Virus record (IMG/VR): IMGVR_UViG_3300009158_001511
Coordinates: 1-22,153 of that record
Length of the DNA: 22,153 nucleotides
Strand: one strand, 5' to 3'
Source: a virus
Below are positions 13,139 through 21,404 of this stretch, in pieces. The notes under the pieces are model-generated. The model was given only the letters and a program-made list of their open reading frames with translations. It had not been told where the DNA came from and made no database searches. The position numbers and the translations under genes are program-made. The stretch's first letter is position 1. Every line of letters starts with the position of its first letter.

Positions 13139-15423
13139 TGGCAGAAGAAACAATTGGTATAAAAATAACCACAGACGCCGCGCAGGCAACCGCAGACGTT
13201 CAAAAATTAGACAAAGCTTTTGAAGAAACGGATAATTCGGTTAAAAGTTTACGAACACAATTAAAAGAAGCACAGGCGCAGGTTGGTTTAATGGCTGACA
13301 AGTTTGGTGCGACTTCAAAAGAAGCAGTAAACGCAGCTAAAAAAGCCGCTGAATTAAAAGACAGAATCGGTGACGCAAAAGCATTGACAGACGCGTTTAA
13401 CCCCGACGCAAAGTTTAAGGCAGTCGCTTCTTCTTTGGCAGGTGTTGCCGGCGGATTTAGTGCGCTTCAGGGTGCAATGGCATTATTTGGAAATGAGAAT
13501 AAAGACGTTGAAAAAGCTTTATTAAAGGTAAATGCTGCAATGGCATTGTCGCAAGGTTTACAGGCAGTCGGTGAAAGCGTGGATTCATTTAGACAATTAG
13601 GCGCGGTAATTAAAAGTACAACCGTATTTCAGGAATTAAACAATGCTGCAACAAAAACGGCTACATTTGTACAAAAAGCATTTGGCATTGCAACAGTTGA
13701 AACAAGTCAAGGATTTAAAGTTTTAAAAGGTGCTATTGTTGCAACGGGAATTGGTGCATTGGTTGTCGCTTTGGGTTTAGTAATAAATAATTTTGATGCA
13801 ATTTCAGATTGGATAAAGAAAAGCCCTTTGGGAAGTTTAGCCAAAGGCGTTGGCGATTTAGTAACACAATTCACAGACTTTATTGGTGTAACAAGTGAAG
13901 CTGAACGTAATTTAAACAAATTATCAGTTGCCAATAAGCGTGCAAACGAAGATATTGAAAATCGTATTAAAGTATTAAAGGCGCAAGGCGGATCTGAAGA
14001 TGAAATTTATAAATTAGGACAAAAAAGAGTTGAAAACGAATTAAGCACTTTACGTGAAAGCTTAAAAACAAAAGGTAAATTAACAGAAGACGAAAATAAA
14101 CAGTTCAGGGATTTAAAGACTGAACAATTAGTTTTGACGGCTGACTATAATAAAAAGACGGCTGACGCAACTGCAAAAGCAGGTGAAGAAGCTAAAAAGA
14201 AACGTGACGAAGCAAATAAGCAAGCCATTGAAGATAAAAAGACGGCTGATAAAATGCTTATTGATTTACAAAATGAAAAGGCATTGGCTGAAATTACTTC
14301 TGAAGACGACAAAGCAAAGAAGCAAGCTGAAATAAATTACAATGCACGTATTGCTGAAATTGACGCTTTAAAAGTTGACGTAAAAACAAAGAACGAACTT
14401 AAAAAGATAACTGAAGAAGCTTACCAATTAGAAGTCAAAGAAATTGACGACAAGGTAAAAGAAAAGCGCGCTGAAAATGATAAAAAGTTTGAAGAAGAAT
14501 TGCAAGCGACATTATCAGAAGCACGTATTGCTAAATTTAAAGACGGCAAAGAAAAAGAAGTTGCTGCTTTGGACGAAGCTTTGGAAGCAGATACTAAAAA
14601 GGTTTTGGACAATGCTGATTATACAGAAGTTCAGAAAAAAGAACTTATTGCTGCATTAAAAGATAAACACGGTGCAGAACTTGGCGAAATAGATGCTAAA
14701 TATGTAAAAGAAGCCGACGACAAAGAACAAGCACGTTTAGATTCTATAATAAATAATGAAAACCTTTCATACGCAGCAAGAAAAGAAGGTATTGACAATG
14801 CATTGGCTTTAAACAAAAAGCTTTACGACGAAGGTAAAATTGATAGCATTGCATATACTAAAACTGAAAAAGAATTAGCTGACGCAAGGGTTGAAATAGG
14901 TAAAAAAGAAGCGGCTGCACGTGCTGACAATGCACAAAAGATTAGTTCTACATTAAAGAACGCTGCAAAGGCTATTGGTGAACATACAGTTGCCGGTAAG
15001 GCTGCGGCAATTGCTGCGGTGACTATTGATACATATATGTCAGCGACGGCGGCATTTAAGTCGTTAGCGGGCATTCCTGTTGTCGGTCCTGTTTTGGGTG
15101 CGGTTGCTGCGGCTGCGGCAATCGTTGCAGGTTTAAAGAATGTGAAAGCAATCTTAGCCGTTAAAACGCCTGACGTACCTTCCGGAAGTTCTGAACCTGG
15201 ATTTGTTGACATACCAAGTCCTGGCGCACCTGCAAGCGGTGGCGCAATGCCAAGTCTTGGCGGGGGTGGTGGTGCTGCACCAAGTTTAGGTGGTGGCGGG
15301 GGTGGTGGCGGAAATGGTGGCGGTGGTGGCAATAATGCAATTCGTGCATACGTTGTTGAAAGCGATATTTCAGGTTCACAGAAAAGAGTTCAGCAAATAC
15401 AAGACCAAGCAAGATTTGAATAA
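13138..15423 (+). CDS. Tail tape-measure protein
   Basis: The 761-residue protein has the tape-measure layout: helical N-terminus (AQATADVQKLDKAFEETDN), a long Lys/Glu/Ala-rich coiled coil over about residues 260-600, a hydrophobic region near 200-222 (GIGALVVALGLVI), a second hydrophobic Ala/Gly-rich region near 620-675 (IPVVGPVLGAVAAAAAIVAG) and a Pro/Gly-rich linker. Near the C-terminus there are runs of Gly encoded at about 15258-15335. It sets tail length; by the common rule of about 1.5 angstrom per residue the tail would be near 110 nm. No peptidase or lytic transglycosylase motif is evident. The chaperone genes lie upstream. Confidence 0.9.
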   Translation: MAEETIGIKITTDAAQATADVQKLDKAFEETDNSVKSLRTQLKEAQAQVGLMADKFGATSKEAVNAAKKAAELKDRIGDAKALTDAFNPDAKFKAVASSLAGVAGGFSALQGAMALFGNENKDVEKALLKVNAAMALSQGLQAVGESVDSFRQLGAVIKSTTVFQELNNAATKTATFVQKAFGIATVETSQGFKVLKGAIVATGIGALVVALGLVINNFDAISDWIKKSPLGSLAKGVGDLVTQFTDFIGVTSEAERNLNKLSVANKRANEDIENRIKVLKAQGGSEDEIYKLGQKRVENELSTLRESLKTKGKLTEDENKQFRDLKTEQLVLTADYNKKTADATAKAGEEAKKKRDEANKQAIEDKKTADKMLIDLQNEKALAEITSEDDKAKKQAEINYNARIAEIDALKVDVKTKNELKKITEEAYQLEVKEIDDKVKEKRAENDKKFEEELQATLSEARIAKFKDGKEKEVAALDEALEADTKKVLDNADYTEVQKKELIAALKDKHGAELGEIDAKYVKEADDKEQARLDSIINNENLSYAARKEGIDNALALNKKLYDEGKIDSIAYTKTEKELADARVEIGKKEAAARADNAQKISSTLKNAAKAIGEHTVAGKAAAIAAVTIDTYMSATAAFKSLAGIPVVGPVLGAVAAAAAIVAGLKNVKAILAVKTPDVPSGSSEPGFVDIPSPGAPASGGAMPSLGGGGGAAPSLGGGGGGGGNGGGGGNNAIRAYVVESDISGSQKRVQQIQDQARFE

Positions 15424-15451
15424 ACGATAAATTAAATAAAATAAACTATTT

Positions 15452-16051
15452 ATGGGTATGAATACAGAATTACCAATATATATGTTGGATATAACTGACG
15501 ACATTGAAGACGATTCACAGGTTGACTTCATTGCATTGGTTGACCGTCCTGCAATACAAAAGAATTGGAACGCATTTAATAAAACACAGAAATTTGAAAT
15601 TGTTAATGAAGACCGCCGCATTATTTCCGGCGCTATTATGTTGGCTGATACGCCAATTTTTCGTTCTGACGCTACTTATGGCGATTACTACGTTGCTTTT
15701 AGTAGGGATACTATTCTTAAAATTGTACAAAAGTTTTTCAAAAAAGGATTCCAAAGCAATGTGAACTTAATGCACGATTCAAGCGCACAGTTTGAAAACG
15801 TAACATTATTTGAAAGCTTTATTTCAGATCCTTCGCGTGGTATTATGCCAATGAAAGGGTTTGAAGACGCACCTGTTGGTTCTTGGTTTGGTTCAATGAT
15901 AGTTGACAACGAAGAAGCCTGGCAAAAGGTAAAGAATGGCGAAATAATGGGTTTTAGTGTTGAAGGGTTATTTAATTACAAACCAAAGGAAGTAAACAAG
16001 GTTTCTTCAATGGTTGACGAGATTAAAAAAATATTGTCACAAGTTAAGTGA
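15452..16051 (+). CDS. XkdF-like prohead protease
   Basis: The 199-residue protein carries the XkdF/prohead serine protease pattern: VDFIALVDRPAIQKNW near residues 24-39, His108 in NLMHD, Ser122 in LFESFISD and then GSWFGSMIVDNEEAWQKV with GEIMGFSVEG at 163-172, a hallmark of the family. His and Ser are the catalytic residues of the herpesvirus-assemblin-like fold. It cleaves scaffold and capsid propeptides during head maturation. Its position just before scaffold and capsid genes fits. The gene begins 28 bases after the tape-measure gene. Confidence 0.85.
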   Translation: MGMNTELPIYMLDITDDIEDDSQVDFIALVDRPAIQKNWNAFNKTQKFEIVNEDRRIISGAIMLADTPIFRSDATYGDYYVAFSRDTILKIVQKFFKKGFQSNVNLMHDSSAQFENVTLFESFISDPSRGIMPMKGFEDAPVGSWFGSMIVDNEEAWQKVKNGEIMGFSVEGLFNYKPKEVNKVSSMVDEIKKILSQVK

Positions 16052-16088
16052 TAAACATTTTATTTTTTAACTATATAATAAAAAAAGT

Positions 16089-16712
16089 ATGAACGCACAG
16101 GAAGCGATTTTAAAAATCAAAGCTTTGTTTGAAGAAAACACGGCTGCACCTGTTGAAGAAATGAAGGCTGAACCAATTGTTGAAGAAACAAAGGTTGAAA
16201 TGTCTGAATATTCTTTAATGGACGGCACAAAAGTTGAAATTTCAGCTTTGGAAATTGGCGGTTCAGTTACAATGCCTGACGGTACACCTGCACCCGCAGG
16301 CGAACACCAATTGGTTGACGGAACTGTTATGCAATTAGACGAAAACGGTATTATCATTGAACTTTCTTCAAAAGAAGAAGACGTGACACCGGAAGAAGAA
16401 GCTGCACCTGCACCTGAAGATATGGGCAAGGAAGCAGACAAAAAAATGCAAGAAATGACCGAAGCATTTGAAGCGCAAATTGCTGAAATAAAAGCAGCAA
16501 AAGAAGTTTCAGACGCAAAGGTTTTGGATTTGGAAAATAAGGTTAAGCAAGGATTTGCACAGGTAGCTGAATTAATTGAAGCACTTTCAAGTACACCAAG
16601 CGCAGACCCAATTTCAAAGCCAAATTCTTTTAATTCATTTATAAAAACAAATGATATTAAAGAACAAAGATTGGAAAAATATAGAAACGCAATTTTAAAC
16701 ACTAAAAATTAA
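16089..16712 (+). CDS. Scaffolding protein (acidic, coiled coil)
   Basis: The 207-residue protein lies between the protease and capsid genes, where scaffolding proteins are encoded. It is very acidic, with Pro/Glu/Ala-rich runs (TPEEEAAPAPEDMGKEAD) and a central coiled coil of about residues 115-170 (KKMQEMTEAFEAQIAEIKAA and following). A small strand-rich domain, ALEIGGSVTMPDGTPAPAGEH, is present near residue 55. The C-terminus is basic (KTNDIKEQRLEKYRNAILNTKN), as in scaffolds that bind capsid protein. It should be removed by the protease encoded upstream. It is assigned by position and composition. Confidence 0.75.
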   Translation: MNAQEAILKIKALFEENTAAPVEEMKAEPIVEETKVEMSEYSLMDGTKVEISALEIGGSVTMPDGTPAPAGEHQLVDGTVMQLDENGIIIELSSKEEDVTPEEEAAPAPEDMGKEADKKMQEMTEAFEAQIAEIKAAKEVSDAKVLDLENKVKQGFAQVAELIEALSSTPSADPISKPNSFNSFIKTNDIKEQRLEKYRNAILNTKN

Positions 16713-16717
16713 TAACA

Positions 16718-17671
16718 ATGGCATTTGATGTATCAGCATTAGCCGCATATACTGAACAAAACGCAGCACAATTAGTGACGTCTTCAGTATTAGGCGCAAA
16801 GACTGCAAACTTGATTAAGAGTGCAGGAAATGTTATGGTTGGCGTAAAAAGCGCTGAAACTATTAACATTATGGACACAGACGCAATATTTCAGGCAGGC
16901 GGAAGCTGCGGATTTACTGCTTCAGGTTCAACAACTTTCACACAAAGAACTGTGACTGTTGGAAAAATTAAAGTAAACGAAGCACTTTGTCCAAAAGACT
17001 TAGAAGCTAAGTATTTACAAAAAGCATTGCCTACGGGTTCAATGTACGATTCAGTTCCTTTTGAGCAAGAATTTGCTGATAAAAAAGCAAAAACAATTGC
17101 TGCACAATTAGAAACTGCAATTTGGCAAGGTGACACTTCAAGTGTTAACGTAAACTTAAACAAGTTTGACGGTTTAGTAAAATTAATCGGTGCTGCTTCG
17201 GGTGTTGTAGCTGCAAATGCTTCTACTTATATTAGTGGTGCGCCTTTGAGTTCAATTACTGCTGCTAACGTTATCAGCATTTTTGACGGTGTTTACCAAG
17301 CAATCCCTGCAAAAGTTGTAGCTGCTGACGATATGACCATTTTCTGCGGTCAAGATTTGTTCAGAACTTACACAGTTGCTTTAAAGAACGCAAACAGTTT
17401 CCATTATTCAGTTGACGCGAAGGCAGACGGTGAGTTTGTTCTACCGGGTACAATGATTAAGGTTGTTTCTGTTGGTGGATTGAATGGCACAAACAAAATT
17501 TACGCTGCACGTTTAAGTAACTTGTTTATCGGTACAGACTTATTGAACGAAGAAGAAAAGTTTGAAATTTTCTACGCAAAAGAAGCTGACCAAGTACGTT
17601 TTGTATCTGAATTCAAAATGGGCGTGAATATTGCATTCCCTGATGAAACAGTGAAATTCATATTGGCTTAA
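16718..17671 (+). CDS. Major capsid protein
   Basis: The 317-residue protein starts five bases after the scaffold gene. It has no long charged N-terminal delta domain, consistent with the separate scaffold. Features of HK97-like capsid proteins include a helical spine region (FEQEFADKKAKTIAAQLETA, about residues 110-129), an A-domain-like segment MTIFCGQDLFRTYTVALKNA, and the Gly-rich VLPGTMIKVVSVGGLNGTNK stretch, with a beta-strand end (VRFVSEFKMGVNIAFPDETVKFILA). It forms the icosahedral head. It is followed by a strong terminator, as is common after capsid genes. Confidence 0.85.
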   Translation: MAFDVSALAAYTEQNAAQLVTSSVLGAKTANLIKSAGNVMVGVKSAETINIMDTDAIFQAGGSCGFTASGSTTFTQRTVTVGKIKVNEALCPKDLEAKYLQKALPTGSMYDSVPFEQEFADKKAKTIAAQLETAIWQGDTSSVNVNLNKFDGLVKLIGAASGVVAANASTYISGAPLSSITAANVISIFDGVYQAIPAKVVAADDMTIFCGQDLFRTYTVALKNANSFHYSVDAKADGEFVLPGTMIKVVSVGGLNGTNKIYAARLSNLFIGTDLLNEEEKFEIFYAKEADQVRFVSEFKMGVNIAFPDETVKFILA

Positions 17672-17677
17672 TTAATA

Positions 17678-17703
17678 GGGGGGTGAAATATCCCCCCATT
17701 TTT
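17678..17703 (+). terminator. Rho-independent terminator after the capsid gene
   Basis: Six G (17678-17683) pair with six C (17692-17697) around an eight-base loop TGAAATAT, followed by ATTTTT to 17703. It is a strong hairpin lying six bases beyond the capsid stop codon. It may set the ratio of capsid to downstream gene expression. Confidence 0.88.
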
Positions 17704-17725
17704 ATAAAATTTAAAATTTAATATT

Positions 17726-18247
17726 ATGCCGTGCGCATTAACACAGGGATATTCTTTAGATTGTCGCGATAGTTTAGGCGGAATCGTTGAAGTATATTTT
17801 ACTGAAGCTGCAAACGTAACAACAACAACCGAAGCAAGTGGTGTAATTACCGCTTTAACTAAGGCTGCGGGAAAACGTTTTTGGAAATATGCTTTAGTAA
17901 AAGATACTTCTATGTTCAACCAAACAATGACTGCTTCCGTTGCAAACGGCACAGTATTCTATGCGCAAGAACTTCAGATTATCCTTAACAAATTACAAAC
18001 CAATACAAGAAACGAATTATTGTTATTGGCTCAAAATAGTTTAGTTGCAGTCGCAAAAGATAGCAACGGAATTTATTGGTATTTAGGAAAAACACGTGGT
18101 ATTGATATGACTGCAAATGCAGCTTCAACAGGTACTGCGCAAGGTGACAGAAGCGGATTCACTTTAACTTTCACAGGATCTGAGCCTGCGTTAGCGCCAA
18201 GTGTAATTTCAACTGTTGCTACTGCGTTGGAAACACCGGGTGCTTAA
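17726..18247 (+). CDS. Probable major tail protein (tail tube-like)
   Basis: This 173-residue protein begins MPCALTQGYSLDCRDSLGG and continues with strand-rich sequence (IVEVYFTEAANVTTTTEA), then KRFWKYALVKDTSMFNQTMT and TRNELLLLAQNSLVAVAKDSNGIYW, ending ALETPGA. The pattern Q-G-Y-x-L-D-C-R-D followed by a beta-sandwich-like body is one that I recall for small virion proteins in Bacteroidota phages and best fits a tail tube protein by size. It lies between two strong terminators, as expected for a highly expressed product. Evidence for tube identity is indirect; a head decoration protein is an alternative. Confidence 0.6.
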   Translation: MPCALTQGYSLDCRDSLGGIVEVYFTEAANVTTTTEASGVITALTKAAGKRFWKYALVKDTSMFNQTMTASVANGTVFYAQELQIILNKLQTNTRNELLLLAQNSLVAVAKDSNGIYWYLGKTRGIDMTANAASTGTAQGDRSGFTLTFTGSEPALAPSVISTVATALETPGA

Positions 18248-18277
18248 AACTTTGTTTTTCATAGGTTTATAGGTTTG

Positions 18278-18310
18278 CCGCCGTTCGTTAATTCGTTCGG
18301 CGGTTTTTTT
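18278..18310 (+). terminator. Rho-independent terminator after the tail tube-like gene
   Basis: CCGCCG (18278-18283) pairs with CGGCGG (18298-18303), with a 14-base loop, followed by seven T (18304-18310). It begins 31 bases after the stop codon and encloses, together with the terminator at 17678, a single-gene unit. Confidence 0.88.
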
Positions 18311-18521
18311 ATGTAGTAATGTTATAACTTGACTTTTGTTATAACATAGTAAAGTTATAACTTGACAAAATCAGTAGTAATACTGCGACAATTACGGAAG
18401 TTATAAACACTTATTCGTACGATAATGTGTCATAAAACGCACTTTTTGATACGTATTTGTACCATATAAGTCATATTTATACTTAATGTGCAACAAATTA
18501 CATTTTTGGCTATTTACCTAT
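18311..18521 (+). promoter_or_regulatory. Noncoding gap, probable promoter/operator region
   Basis: The gap between terminator and next gene is 211 bases with no credible gene. It holds palindromic GTTATAAC three times (18321-18328, 18338-18345, 18354-18361) and a fourth partial copy at 18400. A new promoter must lie here for the portal genes, but a match to TAnnTTTG was not found; weak candidates include a TTTG near 18445 or 18456. The rest is AT-rich without further structure by eye. Confidence 0.45.
18314..18366 (+). repeat. Direct repeat of about 20 bases with palindromic core
   Basis: TAGTAATGTTATAACTTGAC (18314-18333) recurs as TAGTAAAGTTATAACTTGAC (18347-18366), identical at 19 of 20 bases with a period of 33 bases. 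Each copy contains the palindrome GTTATAAC, and a third GTTATAAC lies between them (18338-18345). TAGTAAT recurs once more at 18375-18381. The arrangement looks like binding sites for a dimeric regulator. Confidence 0.7.
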
Positions 18522-18896
18522 ATGATTAGGTTCACGAAAGGACAGACACAAAATATTATATTGACTTTAACAGAAAAGCAGTTATTGACAAACCCAAATT
18601 ACTTATTTGTCTTCACAAATAGAAGCGCAAATACAGAAGTAAAGTTTGTTAGATTAAATGCAACGGATTTAAGTTTGTACAAGGATAGGTACAATGAATT
18701 TTCCATTGTAACCAACACAAATTTTGGTTCTTCTTTAAATGGACAATATGTTTATCAGATTTACGAACAAGCAAGTACGTCAAATACCAACCCAACCGGT
18801 TTGAATTTATTGGAAACGGGGATAATGGCATTGGTCGGAACGCCGTTTGAATTTACTGAATATTCAACAACAGACACATACACAATTAGACAATAA
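18522..18896 (+). CDS. Small virion-associated protein, 124 residues
   Basis: The start is taken at ATG 18522 (MIRFTKGQTQNIILTLTEK); an in-frame ATG at 18486 would add a hydrophobic 12-residue stretch that looks like leader. The protein is a small beta-sandwich type: PNYLFVFTNRSANTEVKFV, SLYKDRYNEFSIVTNTNF, GQYVYQIYEQASTSNTNP, then LNLLETGIMALVG. I recall proteins of this pattern immediately upstream of portal genes in Bacteroidota phages, with function unknown. It begins a transcription unit after the repeat region and ends with a one-base overlap with the portal gene. Confidence 0.6.
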   Translation: MIRFTKGQTQNIILTLTEKQLLTNPNYLFVFTNRSANTEVKFVRLNATDLSLYKDRYNEFSIVTNTNFGSSLNGQYVYQIYEQASTSNTNPTGLNLLETGIMALVGTPFEFTEYSTTDTYTIRQ

Positions 18897-20683
18897 TGGA
18901 TTTACGCGTATTATCATTTGCAGAAGCACGTCAGCCTGAATTTAAGGAAAAAAAGGGTGAAGGATATGTTCAGTATGGCGACCGCAACGATTACCCAATT
19001 TATTTGGTTGAACTATTTAATAAGTCAGCCAAACACAATGCCATTGTAAAAAGCAAGGTGCATTATATAACCGGAAACGGTTGGAAGGGCAACGACCAAG
19101 CTGAAACATTTATTCAAAAGGTTAACAGAATGGAATCTTTGGACGATTTAACCCGCAAGGTTTCATTGGACACAGAATTGTTTGGTGGCTATTATTTGGA
19201 AATTATTTGGTCAGAAATGAAGCAATTGGCTGAAATATGGCATTTAGATTATACAAAAGTGCGTACAAATAAAGACAATACGCAATTTTGGTACAAAGAA
19301 GATTGGACAGACAGAAATGAAAAGTCATTAATTTATACGGCATTCAATCCAAACACCCCAACAGGTAAGCAAATTCTTTATGTTAAGGAATACCGCCCAA
19401 ATATGGGTATTTACAGTTTACCTGGTTACTTTGGCGCTTTAAATTATATTGAATCAGACATTGAAATTTCCAAACACGTTTTAGGAAACGCACAAACAGG
19501 ATTCAGCGCAAGTAAATTAATTACTTTGCCAAATGGCGAACCTTCAGACGAAGAAAAGCGCAATATTGAAAAGCGTTTCACAAATAGATTTAGCGGTTCA
19601 GACGGTAAGAAGTTTATTTTAGCTTTTGTTAATGATAGCGCAAGAAAACCAATTGTTGACGATTTAGGCGCGTCAGATATTACCAAAGAAGACTTTGGAC
19701 GTGTTGACACATTAATACAAACAAATATGTTTAGCGGTCACCAAATTACAACGCCTTCAATATTCGGTATTGCTGAAGCGGGTAAATTGGGCGCACGATC
19801 TGAAATGCGCGACGGTTACGAAATATTTAAAAATACTTACGTTAATAGTAAGCAAATGCACCTTGAAGGTGTGTTTAATATGCTTGCAAAATATCGTGGT
19901 GTTGTTGACCCTGAATTAAGTATTATTCCAACCGAACCAATTGGCTTTGAATTTACTGAAAACTTATTAAAAGAAATTGCACCGAAGGAATGGCTATTGG
20001 AAAAAGCAGGTATTGATATTTCAAAATATCAGACCGTTGCACCTGTGGCACAACAAGCACAATTTGCAGACGATTTTAGCGCCTTTTATGACTTTGGCGA
20101 AACAAAGGACGGCTTCAATGTTTGGAAGCAAAAAACACGCTTTAACGACGATTCTGAATACCAAATGTTTGCAGACGTAAGCCAATTACAGGCAAACGTA
20201 CTTGATTTGATTGCAAAAGACAAAAGGGTAACGCCGGACGTATTGGCAACAACACTTGACCAAAACGTTGACACTATTGAATTGGTTATTAAGGATTTAA
20301 TTGACAAAGGTTATATTAATTCAAATTCATATACAATTGGCGAAGGAATTGACGGAAATACAATTATAGAACATACTTTAACCGAACCTATTGGCGATAT
20401 TTTAACAAAGATTCAACCACAAACAAAGGAATTGTTAATTCGTTATTCTTACGAATGGAAAACAGGTTTTTCAAATAAGGATAAAAAAACAAGCCGCCCG
20501 TTTTGTGTTGCTTTATTAGATGCAAATAAAATGTATTCACGATCTGAAATTGAATCAATAAGCGCACGTTTAGGATATTCCGTTTGGGATAGGAAGGGCG
20601 GTTGGTACACAGTACCTGGAACTGATACACACGAAGCAAGTTGCCGACACCAATGGGTTTCAAACATAGTAACAAGAAAATAG
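18896..20683 (+). CDS. Portal protein with C-terminal extension
   Basis: The 595-residue protein has the portal pattern: N-terminal YVQYGDRNDYPIYLVELFNK (about residues 23-42), AIVKSKVHYITGNGW (49-63) and a wing region with SLDTELFGGYYLEIIW, with TPSIFGIAEAGKLGARSEMR in the later core. It is the dodecameric ring at the head-tail vertex, through which the terminase pumps DNA. Residues about 424-474 (VLDLIAKDKRVTPDVLATTL) look like a winged helix, and the last 80 residues carry a Cys-containing domain (PFC 534-536, Cys583 in SCRHQW) like those in head morphogenesis proteins. It starts one base inside the previous gene. Confidence 0.83.
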   Translation: MDLRVLSFAEARQPEFKEKKGEGYVQYGDRNDYPIYLVELFNKSAKHNAIVKSKVHYITGNGWKGNDQAETFIQKVNRMESLDDLTRKVSLDTELFGGYYLEIIWSEMKQLAEIWHLDYTKVRTNKDNTQFWYKEDWTDRNEKSLIYTAFNPNTPTGKQILYVKEYRPNMGIYSLPGYFGALNYIESDIEISKHVLGNAQTGFSASKLITLPNGEPSDEEKRNIEKRFTNRFSGSDGKKFILAFVNDSARKPIVDDLGASDITKEDFGRVDTLIQTNMFSGHQITTPSIFGIAEAGKLGARSEMRDGYEIFKNTYVNSKQMHLEGVFNMLAKYRGVVDPELSIIPTEPIGFEFTENLLKEIAPKEWLLEKAGIDISKYQTVAPVAQQAQFADDFSAFYDFGETKDGFNVWKQKTRFNDDSEYQMFADVSQLQANVLDLIAKDKRVTPDVLATTLDQNVDTIELVIKDLIDKGYINSNSYTIGEGIDGNTIIEHTLTEPIGDILTKIQPQTKELLIRYSYEWKTGFSNKDKKTSRPFCVALLDANKMYSRSEIESISARLGYSVWDRKGGWYTVPGTDTHEASCRHQWVSNIVTRK

Positions 20684-20684
20684 A

Positions 20685-21272
20685 ATGAGCAAAAACACAT
20701 TATTTATATCAGTACAGACAATTAAGGACAGAACCGGGTTACACGCTAACGTGGACGAAAAATTGGTTTTGCCTGAAATTAAGACCGCGCAGGATATGTA
20801 TATTTTACCCGCTTTGGGTTCAGCATTGTACAATGAATTGCAAGCTGCGGTTGTTGCAAATACATTTACACAATTACAAACAACTTTATTAGACGATTAC
20901 CTTGTTGACTGTTTGATATATTTTGTTATGTCAGAATTGCCGCAAGGTTTATCATATCAGTTTTACAATAAGGGTTTAATAAGAAAAACAGGTGAAAATC
21001 AAGAATCACCGTCAATGCAGGATATGATTGACGTTGCAAATAGATACCGCGCACGCGCTGAATTCTATAAACAAAGACTTATAAAATACCTAAAACAAAA
21101 CAATGCTTTGTACCCAAATTATTTAAACTTTGGTTCAGGCATTGATTCAATTAAACCTGACAATGAAGGATATTCTGTTTCAATGTGGTTGGGTGATAAT
21201 GGTTGTTGTGGTGACGGGGATAGCAAAAAAAGCTTTGAAGAACGTTATCAGGGAAACATTGGTTGTTGTTAA
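20685..21272 (+). CDS. Head-tail connector protein (DUF6712-like)
   Basis: The 195-residue helical protein begins two bases after the portal stop. The N-terminal QTIKDRTGLHANVDEKLVLP and the YILPALGSALYNELQAAV segment (about residues 38-56) fit a family that I associate with the adaptor position of Bacteroidota phages, annotated DUF6712. It probably forms a connector ring below the portal. The C-terminus is Gly/Cys-rich (WLGDNGCCGDGDS, then NIGCC), which is unusual for a virion protein. The function is inferred from position after the portal gene and from helical content. Confidence 0.7.
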   Translation: MSKNTLFISVQTIKDRTGLHANVDEKLVLPEIKTAQDMYILPALGSALYNELQAAVVANTFTQLQTTLLDDYLVDCLIYFVMSELPQGLSYQFYNKGLIRKTGENQESPSMQDMIDVANRYRARAEFYKQRLIKYLKQNNALYPNYLNFGSGIDSIKPDNEGYSVSMWLGDNGCCGDGDSKKSFEERYQGNIGCC

Positions 21273-21275
21273 AAT

Positions 21276-21404
21276 ATGAGTAAACAAGTAACTATTAAAA
21301 ACCAAAATAAGCTTAAAGTTTATTTGGAAAAAGCAAAAAAGAATGACATTAAACCAAATAGTCAAAGAACTGACAACGATAGGAAACCAACACGAACAAA
21401 TTGA
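21276..21404 (+). CDS. Possible small basic protein, 42 residues
   Basis: ATG 21276 to TGA 21402-21404 encodes 42 residues, MSKQVTIKNQNKLKVYLEK and then KKNDIKPNSQRTDNDRKPTRTN. It starts three bases after the connector stop and would be the first start after it, but it overlaps the next gene by 62 bases. It is strongly basic with a short helix. The overlap is longer than others here, so either the frame is real and overprinted, or it is a chance reading. The function is unknown. Confidence 0.4.
   Translation: MSKQVTIKNQNKLKVYLEKAKKNDIKPNSQRTDNDRKPTRTN

Noticed and set aside
14823-15332. 169-codon - strand frame with a Pro-rich start
   Set aside because: It is the antisense of the Gly tract and Ala-rich end of the tape-measure gene; composition explains the open frame.
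16067-16702. 211-codon open frame on the - strand opposite the scaffold gene
   Set aside because: It mirrors the acidic, GAA/GCA-rich codons of the scaffold, giving a low-complexity Ser/Ala/Phe protein; no motif, and its neighbours are all on the + strand.
18486-18521. ATG 18486 as the start of the gene before the portal
   Set aside because: The extra 12 residues are unlike the strand-rich start at ATG 18522, which matches the usual beginning of this protein type.
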